A DNA stretch of 10,345 bases, taken from assembly GCA_002686445.1 (NCBI GenBank), contig NZCO01000045.1, positions 1 to 10,345 of the forward strand, in the 5' to 3' direction. Shown one piece after another: positions 6,683-10,345 of this stretch. Position 1 is the first letter of the stretch, and each line of letters begins with the position of its first letter. The translations under genes and the position numbers were made by a program. The notes under the pieces were generated by a model. It had not been told where the DNA came from, searched no databases, and saw only the letters and a program-made list of their open reading frames with translations. The DNA comes from a bacterium (GTDB lineage Bacteria > Patescibacteriota > Andersenbacteria > UBA10190).

Positions 6683-7258
6683 ATGATCTTATCTGACCGA
6701 GACATAAAAAAGGCTCTACGTGCCAAGCGCATTATAGTCAAACCAAAACCGAATCTGGAAGAGCAGCTGGGGTCTTCCAGCCTTGATTTACGCCTCGGCA
6801 ACAAATTCCGCGTGTTTAAGCATCGTAAGAAAGCCTTCGTCGATCCACTGGATCCCAAGACCATTGAGGGTATGACGGACGAAATAACTGTGTCAGCGAA
6901 GGAGCCGTATGTCATTCATCCGAATGAGTTTGTGCTCGCAACCACAATGGAATGGGTTGAGTGGGCCGACGACATCGCCGCTCGGGTCGATGGTCGAAGT
7001 AGCCTGGGGCGCCTCGGCTTAGTCATTCACTCTACCGCCGGGCACGTTGACGCGGGTTGGGCAGGTACGCTTACTCTCGAACTGCGAAATATTGGTATGG
7101 TTCCCATCCTCCTGTACCCCAAGATGCGCATTTGTCAGTTGGTCTTTGAGCAGTTGTCTTCCCCCGCCGAGCAGCCCTACACCAAGAAGCCAGGCGCCAA
7201 GTACGCCCGACAGTCCAGCGTGACGGAGTCGGCGCTCTCAAAAGAGAAAATAAAATAG
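6683..7258 (+). CDS. dcd: dCTP deaminase
   Basis: The enzyme deaminates dCTP to dUTP, supplying dUMP for thymidylate synthesis. The 191 residues are close to the usual 173-194. The start is set at ATG 6683 (MILSDRDIKKAL, the common N-terminus) rather than an ATG five codons earlier that falls within the promoter. Visible motifs are SSSLDLRLGN (31-40), GRSSLGRLGL (104-113), HSTAGHVDAGW (116-126) and LTLELRN with the catalytic Glu133. The HSTAG/DAG version resembles the bifunctional dCTP deaminase/dUTPase type known from Mycobacterium and Methanocaldococcus more than the E. coli type (HVTAH...DPG). It may therefore release dUMP directly; that is an inference. A separate dUTPase lies downstream. 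The M78 peptidase gene follows 14 bp later and probably shares its mRNA. The length and lack of extra domains argue against a phage-defence deaminase. Confidence 0.95.
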   Translation: MILSDRDIKKALRAKRIIVKPKPNLEEQLGSSSLDLRLGNKFRVFKHRKKAFVDPLDPKTIEGMTDEITVSAKEPYVIHPNEFVLATTMEWVEWADDIAARVDGRSSLGRLGLVIHSTAGHVDAGWAGTLTLELRNIGMVPILLYPKMRICQLVFEQLSSPAEQPYTKKPGAKYARQSSVTESALSKEKIK

Positions 7259-7272
7259 TAACTACGGGGAAT

Positions 7273-7797
7273 ATGGAACAGACGCCGCCTACCAAAACAC
7301 CACCGGCGGATATTGATCGCTTAGAGCAAAGCGCCAGCAATGTGCTGGCGGCTACCTTCGGTTCGCTCGAAGAGGTTCCCGTGCCGGTACGCATTGGCGA
7401 GATTGCGAAAGAAAGTGGCGTCCAGGTAAAAGCGGGAGAATTTGAACACCCTGACGTCTCTGGCATGTACTTACGGGATGAACGCACCATCTATGTTGAT
7501 CTCGACGATGAAGTTAATCGGCAGGCTTTCACTATTGCCCATGAGCTGGGTCATCATTACTTACACGCGGACAAGCACAAGGAAGTATATTTTCGCCATT
7601 TCTCTGAACAGTTGAATTTTGAAGATAAACAGCAGGAACGCGAGGCGAACTGGTTTGCCGCCTGCCTACTGATGCCCCGCCACGCTATGCTGCGCGCCTG
7701 GTCCGACACCAAGGAAACACGAGAGCTGGCCCACACCTTTGAAGTCTCACAGACAGCAATCTACTACCGCCTAACCGAACTGGGGCTGGCGGCTTAG
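7273..7797 (+). CDS. M78-family (ImmA/IrrE-like) zinc metallopeptidase
   Basis: This is a 174-residue predicted zinc protease. HELGHH at residues 90-95 contains the HExxH zinc and catalytic motif (His90, Glu91, His94), preceded by the family's FTIAHELGH context. EREANWFAACLLMP (residues 122-135) is the M78 signature, with a Glu as expected third zinc ligand. Upstream VSGMYL...TIYVDLDDEVNRQ also fits. The C-terminus (FEVSQTAIYYRLTELGL) resembles the short helix-turn-helix-like tail of the family; there is no N-terminal XRE DNA-binding domain. ImmA and IrrE cleave transcriptional repressors in mobile elements and in Deinococcus; the target here is unknown. A G-rich ACGGGGA lies just before the ATG as a weak ribosome site. 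It sits between dcd (14-bp gap) and the tail-anchored protein (3-bp gap). Confidence 0.9.
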   Translation: MEQTPPTKTPPADIDRLEQSASNVLAATFGSLEEVPVPVRIGEIAKESGVQVKAGEFEHPDVSGMYLRDERTIYVDLDDEVNRQAFTIAHELGHHYLHADKHKEVYFRHFSEQLNFEDKQQEREANWFAACLLMPRHAMLRAWSDTKETRELAHTFEVSQTAIYYRLTELGLAA

Positions 7798-7800
7798 AAT

Positions 7801-8127
7801 ATGCACGGGTCTGATCATGACACACAGGAGCTACTTGAGGGGGTGGCGTTGGAGGTTCTGCCACCAGCCCAGGCGGTCGACTATAACGATTTTGTCGATC
7901 AAGTTAGAGATGAAGTAGGCCGGCACTTTGATAGCGGTGCGAATCGCCAACTCATTATTGATCTCTTTCGCGACGAGCTCGAGAAAGAATATTTTGGGCA
8001 GCGTGTCGCTCGCATCGTTCGCCGGGAACAGAAAGTACTTCGGGCTAATCGAGTGGACCGATTGCTGTGGCTGGTGATTGGTGGCGCCATAGCGGCTATA
8101 GCCACCCACTTTATTGGGAGCCCGTAA
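7801..8127 (+). CDS. Small C-tail-anchored membrane protein, unknown
   Basis: I do not recognise this 108-residue protein. Residues 1-85 are polar and charged, probably helical, with an Arg-rich stretch (RVARIVRREQKVLRANRVDR, 68-87) immediately before one hydrophobic helix (about 88-105). By the positive-inside rule the N-terminal domain should be cytoplasmic, with the C-terminus in or across the membrane. Only three bases separate it from the M78 peptidase stop and no distinct ribosome site is seen, so translation is probably coupled. That coupling suggests the two act together, for example as membrane anchor or substrate of the protease; this is inference. The stop codon lies at the left edge of a GC-rich palindrome. 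Two minus-strand open frames across this gene are judged to be shadows. Confidence 0.78.
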   Translation: MHGSDHDTQELLEGVALEVLPPAQAVDYNDFVDQVRDEVGRHFDSGANRQLIIDLFRDELEKEYFGQRVARIVRREQKVLRANRVDRLLWLVIGGAIAAIATHFIGSP

Positions 8128-8150
8128 TACCGCGCGGTATTGCCGCGCGG
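8126..8150. repeat. GC-rich palindrome and hairpin after the operon
   Basis: AATACCGCGCGGTATT (8126-8141) is a perfect 16-bp palindrome. Its core CCGCGCGG (8130-8137) recurs at 8143-8150, so the RNA can also fold as an 8-bp stem with a five-base loop (TATTG). No T-run follows, so it is not a classical intrinsic terminator; 3'-end protection or a protein site is possible. Confidence 0.6.
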
Positions 8151-8197
8151 GTGAAGGGCTTTTGAAATGGTGCGGCGGCGGCCGCTTCTTTGCCAAC

Positions 8198-8288
8198 AAA
8201 ACGACCCTGGTTCCATTCGTCAAAAACCCCGCGAAGCTTGCCTGCCGGTAGGCAGGGACCGCGGGGTGACGAATGGTTCGTTTTATTT
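8198..8288 (+). terminator. Long hairpin with T-rich tail, likely terminator of the dcd operon
   Basis: CCATTCGTCA (8213-8222) pairs perfectly with TGACGAATGG (8267-8276). Inside it CCCCGCG (8227-8233) pairs with CGCGGGG (8260-8266), and the tip is CCTGCC (8241-8246), loop GGTA, GGCAGG (8251-8256). That makes 23 base pairs, with an AAAA bulge and a small internal loop. Outside, AAAACGA (8198-8204) can pair with TCGTTTT (8278-8284). The stem is followed by TTCGTTTTATTT (8277-8288). This is a plausible, if untypically long, intrinsic terminator separating the dcd-M78-anchor cluster from dut. The whole 183-base stretch 8128-8310 holds only this, the preceding palindrome and the dut promoter. Confidence 0.6.
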
Positions 8289-8294
8289 AAGCTG

Positions 8295-8303
8295 TGCTAG
8301 AGT
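8295..8303 (+). promoter_or_regulatory. Extended -10 promoter box for dut (TGC-TAGAGT)
   Basis: TGC (8295-8297) is joined to TAGAGT (8298-8303). Seven bases then separate it from ATG 8311, so transcription should begin at or within a base or so of the start codon. There is no Shine-Dalgarno and no good -35 box. The same TGC-TAnnnT form precedes gatB and maf. Confidence 0.55.
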
Positions 8304-8310
8304 GAATTGC

Positions 8311-8733
8311 ATGACTGATTTCAAAGTACAAATACTTACCCCTGACGCGATATTACCGGCCAAAGATAACCCCACCGATGCGGGTATCGACATTTTTACG
8401 AACGAGTCGTACACGCTCGCCCCTGCCGAACGTCATTTGTTTACCACTGGTATTGCCGTGGAATTCTCTGACGGCCACGTGGCCCTCCTCTGGGACCGCT
8501 CTGGGCTCGGCAGCAAGGGCATCCACCGCCTAGCAGGCGTGATTGATTCGGGTTATCGCGGGGAGTGGAAAGTCGCACTCGTGAACCTGTCGGATCAGCC
8601 GTACGAAATCAAAGCTGGCGACAAAATCATCCAGTGTGTACTGCAGAAGTTTGAGCCGGTTGAAATCACAGAAGTTGAAGCGCTAGCCGAATCGGCAAGA
8701 GCTGCCACCGGTTTCGGTAGCTCCGGCCGCTGA
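8311..8733 (+). CDS. dut: Deoxyuridine 5'-triphosphate nucleotidohydrolase (dUTPase)
   Basis: dUTPase hydrolyses dUTP to dUMP and pyrophosphate, keeping uracil out of DNA and supplying the thymidylate precursor. The 140 residues fit the homotrimeric family. All five motifs are visible: PTDAGIDI (21-28), WDRSGLGSKG (61-70), GVIDSGYRGE (76-85, with Asp79 as the expected catalytic acid and Tyr82 in the uracil pocket), GDKIIQ (103-108) and the C-terminal P-loop-like ATGFGSSGR (132-140). The frame is open upstream to 8167, but the start at 8311 is chosen because the homologous protein begins there and the upstream part is hairpin sequence. Extended -10 box TGC-TAGAGT lies seven bases upstream, and no ribosome site is present. 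A T-tailed hairpin follows the TGA stop. It acts after dcd in the same pathway but is separated from it by a putative terminator. Confidence 0.97.
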   Translation: MTDFKVQILTPDAILPAKDNPTDAGIDIFTNESYTLAPAERHLFTTGIAVEFSDGHVALLWDRSGLGSKGIHRLAGVIDSGYRGEWKVALVNLSDQPYEIKAGDKIIQCVLQKFEPVEITEVEALAESARAATGFGSSGR

Positions 8734-8743
8734 ACCCAACGAC

Positions 8744-8778
8744 AGCAACCGCACACAAAGGTTGCTCCGCGCAACCTT
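8744..8778 (+). promoter_or_regulatory. Mutually exclusive hairpins in the dut-NlpC/P60 interval
   Basis: GGTTGC (8760-8765) can pair either with GCAACC upstream (8745-8750; seven pairs when AGCAACC and GGTTGCT are counted) or with GCAACC downstream (8771-8776; eight pairs as AAGGTTGC/GCAACCTT with loop TCCGC). CTTAAC (8776-8781) is also complementary to GTTAAG (8804-8809) in the loop of the following terminator. This is the layout of an attenuator, but no ligand or leader peptide is recognisable, so the regulatory role is hypothetical. Confidence 0.35.
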
Positions 8779-8790
8779 AACCGCTAGTCT

Positions 8791-8829
8791 GAACAGCCGA
8801 GTCGTTAAGCTCGGTATGTTCTTTTTTTT
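8791..8829 (+). terminator. Intrinsic terminator after dut
   Basis: GAACA (8791-8795) pairs with TGTTC (8817-8821) and CCGAG (8797-8801) with CTCGG (8810-8814), around an eight-base loop. Eight consecutive T residues follow (8822-8829). It ends the dut transcript, but it also lies only 23 bases before the next start codon, so it may control read-through into that gene. Confidence 0.8.
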
Positions 8830-8842
8830 GGGCAACATATAT

Positions 8843-8846
8843 GGAG
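8843..8846 (+). promoter_or_regulatory. Shine-Dalgarno GGAG fixing the NlpC/P60-like start
   Basis: GGAG lies six bases before ATG 8853, the normal distance. It contrasts with dut, dcd, gatB and maf, which lack convincing ribosome sites, and implies that this mRNA has a 5' leader. No convincing promoter fits between the T-run ending at 8829 and this site. Confidence 0.6.
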
Positions 8847-8852
8847 TCATAA

Positions 8853-9377
8853 ATGATTGTGCTCGAGTTTACGCAGCCAAGTCCGGGTGAACCCTGGCGA
8901 GCTCATGACCTCTGCGTGTATTTGGATAGCCTTGCTGATTTACGACGGCACTCAGCCGGCGTGCGGCAACAGCTCGTTGCCCAGGCACGTAGCTATGTTG
9001 GTGTCGCATCGTATGAGTTCCGAAACGAAGTGAGCCTGCCCCCGCTGCTGGTTAACTGTCACACCTACCTGTGGTGGGTCTACCAGTCGCTTGGCATATA
9101 CATGCCCTGGCATTTTTTGGAGCAGTTGCAATGGGGTCGCTTAGTGCCGCCGCGCAAGGCACAACCTGGCGATTTCGTGTACCGACCCGGCCAGCAGTGG
9201 AACCTGCAAGTCGCCGACGAGTCTGGTCACACCTACCGAGTCGGCCATGTAGGCCTACTGACTGAGTGCGGCACAGTCATTCATGCCAGCCAACCGGCAG
9301 GGACTGTCATTGAAGTACCTACAAAGAGGTTCTTTGACACCAGTCCATATCACGCGTTCTGTCGTATGCCCCTGTAG
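8853..9377 (+). CDS. NlpC/P60-like cysteine hydrolase
   Basis: This 174-residue protein has the arrangement of NlpC/P60 papain-like cell-wall hydrolases, which cut peptide bonds in peptidoglycan stems. Candidate catalytic residues are Cys69 in VNCHTYLWWVYQSLGI (the place of the usual DCSGF-x-x-x-V-x-x-x-x-G-x), His132 in GHVGLL and His144 in VIHAS, which is the family's Cys-His-His order and spacing. QPGDFVY before the His is also typical. No signal peptide or cell-wall-binding domain is present, so either export is unconventional or the enzyme acts inside the cell, for example as an amidase of another substrate. The start is supported by GGAG (8843-8846) six bases upstream, one of the few clear Shine-Dalgarno sites in the window. 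The gene is bracketed by two T-tailed hairpins. I am confident of the fold class, less of the substrate. Confidence 0.75.
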   Translation: MIVLEFTQPSPGEPWRAHDLCVYLDSLADLRRHSAGVRQQLVAQARSYVGVASYEFRNEVSLPPLLVNCHTYLWWVYQSLGIYMPWHFLEQLQWGRLVPPRKAQPGDFVYRPGQQWNLQVADESGHTYRVGHVGLLTECGTVIHASQPAGTVIEVPTKRFFDTSPYHAFCRMPL

Positions 9378-9405
9378 AGCTTCCTATTTTTCGGAAGCTT
9401 TTTTT
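9378..9405 (+). terminator. Intrinsic terminator after the NlpC/P60-like gene
   Basis: AGCTTCC (9378-9384) pairs with GGAAGCT (9393-9399) around an eight-base loop, followed by an uninterrupted T-run to 9405. It directly follows the TAG stop (9375-9377). It lies between convergent genes; on the minus strand no T-run follows the stem, so it should act mainly on plus-strand transcripts. Confidence 0.88.
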
Positions 9406-9421
9406 ATTGAGGGGCAGCACC

Positions 9422-10345
9422 TTAGCCGACATCCATTCCTGGTTGCGTTCGCAAGTATGCCAACGCCTCCGGAATCATATAGAGCGACCCAGTAACAAGC
9501 AGTCCCCCGTCAGCACCCGCCATGGTTAAGCCAGCCTCGGTCGCGTGCTGCGCATTCGGTATTACGGTGACTGCCGAGTGCTTCTGCCCGATGCGTTTGG
9601 CTAGCTGGTCCGCCGGTTCAGCCTGAAATAGGCCTTCTGTCACAATCACGTGCTCGAACAGTGGAATAACTAGGTCGAGTGCTGGCGTTAAATCCTTGTC
9701 TTCCTTCTTGGCGTACACCAGTACGTCGCGTCGCGGCATGTGTTCATCGATAAACGATCGCAGCGCCGTGATGCTGCCAGCGTTGTTGGCACCATCAACC
9801 AGCACAAAGGGTTGATCAGAAATCACGTCGAGCCGGCCACTCCACTTCGCACTGGCCAGTCCCGCTTCTTCGTCGGCATCAGAAATATTCCAGCCGGCAT
9901 TACGCAGCACGGTTGTAGCCGCCAGGGCGGTCCGGGCGTTTACGATCTGATGTGCTCCACCAAGGTTGATGGTGAATGTTCTGCTGCGGTCTTTGCCAGC
10001 GTCTGATACTGCAAATTGCTGCTGCTTTGGCGATGCTGCTAGCACCTGTGCCGGAACATCATCATTGATGTTGTGCCACGAAGCCGAGCGCTCGCGAGCG
10101 ACCGATTGCAAATAGGTGCTGATGCCCGGATCATTCTCGGCCGTGACAAATGGCGTGTTCGGTTTCACGATGCCCGCTTTTTCTCGAGCGATATCGTTCT
10201 TAGTCGCGCCCAACCACTTAGTGTGATCGATACCAATATTCGTAATGACCGAAACCAGCGGCGAAATCACGTTAGTCGTATCAAGCAGTCCGCCCATGCA
10301 CACCTCTATCACCGCGATATCGACTTCTTGGCGGGCGGAGGACAA
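9422..10345 (-). CDS. folC: FolC-type folylpolyglutamate/dihydrofolate synthase, 5'-truncated
   Basis: FolC is a Mur-ligase-superfamily ATP-dependent ligase that adds glutamate to folates or dihydropteroate. The last 307 residues are visible; the N-terminal ATP-binding P-loop lies beyond the window. Family signatures are EVCMGGLLDTTNVISP (residues 14-29 of the visible part; usually EVG-x-GG-x-LD-x-TNVI), VITNIGIDHTKWLG, IAREKAGIVK, WSGRLDVI (168-175), the EDKD segment (215-218) and the C-terminal LLVTGSLYMIPEALAYLR. The C-terminal domain motif, normally DGAHN, reads DGANN here (184-188), an uncommon His to Asn change. The two activities (dihydrofolate synthase or polyglutamylation) cannot be separated from this part. 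No folate-synthesis neighbours are in the window. The gene converges on the NlpC/P60-like gene across 44 bp containing a terminator. Confidence 0.9.
   Translation of the reverse strand: MSSARQEVDIAVIEVCMGGLLDTTNVISPLVSVITNIGIDHTKWLGATKNDIAREKAGIVKPNTPFVTAENDPGISTYLQSVARERSASWHNINDDVPAQVLAASPKQQQFAVSDAGKDRSRTFTINLGGAHQIVNARTALAATTVLRNAGWNISDADEEAGLASAKWSGRLDVISDQPFVLVDGANNAGSITALRSFIDEHMPRRDVLVYAKKEDKDLTPALDLVIPLFEHVIVTEGLFQAEPADQLAKRIGQKHSAVTVIPNAQHATEAGLTMAGADGGLLVTGSLYMIPEALAYLRTQPGMDVG

Noticed and set aside
6382..6915. Minus-strand open frame of 177 codons opposite the unknown gene and dcd
   Set aside because: It runs antisense through clearly homologous dcd sequence and has a Ser/Arg-rich shadow composition without any recognisable motif.
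7071..7490. Minus-strand open frame of 139 codons across the dcd/M78 junction
   Set aside because: It is antisense to two well-supported genes and has no ribosome site or promoter.
6683..8127. Phage-defence interpretation of the dCTP deaminase cluster
   Set aside because: Defensive deaminases usually carry extra domains; this Dcd has normal housekeeping length and lies in a housekeeping context. The M78 neighbour is interesting but not evidence of defence.
8126..8150. Intrinsic terminator at the CCGCGCGG hairpin
   Set aside because: A strong stem exists but no T-run follows it; the better candidate is the T-tailed hairpin about 60 bases further on.
8176..8187. GCGGCGGCCGC stretch as a functional palindrome
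   Set aside because: A short GC-rich run containing a restriction-site palindrome; no repeat partner or pairing of note.
7831..8223. Two minus-strand open frames over the tail-anchored protein gene
   Set aside because: Both cover the palindrome and hairpin region and lack start signals; the plus-strand gene is tightly packed behind the M78 gene and has a coherent topology.
8167..8310. N-terminal extension of dUTPase by 48 codons
   Set aside because: The extension is translated hairpin sequence, homologous dUTPases start at 8311, and an extended -10 box lies seven bases before that ATG.

Overview
The window is a compact, gene-dense bacterial chromosome segment with mostly housekeeping genes on both strands, short intergenic gaps and no tRNA, rRNA, CRISPR array or insertion sequence that I can see. 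The standard genetic code is in use: TGA ends the dUTPase gene, and TGA is not read through in any identified gene. The reduced proteins with slightly off-consensus motifs, the many membrane or unknown proteins, and start codons lying directly behind promoter -10 boxes suggest a member of the Patescibacteria (CPR). Saccharibacteria is my best guess, but this is an inference from style rather than from a marker gene.

Layout, left to right. Positions 1-1410 (+) hold the C-terminal two thirds or so of threonyl-tRNA synthetase. It converges, with overlapping stop codons, on a minus-strand pair (2732-1407): a coiled-coil protein with an N-terminal membrane anchor, then a multi-spanning membrane protein. 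A 47-bp divergent promoter region separates that pair from miaA (tRNA A37 prenylation, 2780-3709, +). MiaA converges on gatB (amidotransferase subunit B, 5211-3733, -), which follows a Maf-type nucleotide pyrophosphatase (5864-5259, -). On the plus strand then come an unknown acidic protein (5981-6598) and a tight cluster of dCTP deaminase (6683-7258), an M78 (ImmA/IrrE-like) metallopeptidase (7273-7797) and a tail-anchored small protein (7801-8127). A long hairpin with a T-rich tail ends this cluster. After it come dUTPase (8311-8733), a terminator, an NlpC/P60-like cysteine hydrolase (8853-9377) and another terminator. A 5'-truncated FolC-type ligase (10345-9422, -) closes the window.

Functional links: ThrRS, MiaA and GatB all serve translation. 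Dcd and Dut form a dCTP to dUTP to dUMP route feeding thymidylate synthesis, and Maf is a third nucleotide-pool enzyme, so three of about a dozen genes handle nucleotide triphosphates.

The most interesting non-coding signal is a repeated promoter architecture. Boxes of the form TGC-TAnnnT, or other -10 hexamers, sit 6-10 bp before the start codons of several genes that have no Shine-Dalgarno sequence (gatB, maf, dut, dcd and both minus-strand membrane-associated genes), which predicts leaderless or near-leaderless mRNAs. Other points worth a look are the long GC-rich hairpin before dut, with a CCTGCC/GGCAGG tip, and a leader before the NlpC/P60 gene containing mutually exclusive pairings and a terminator.
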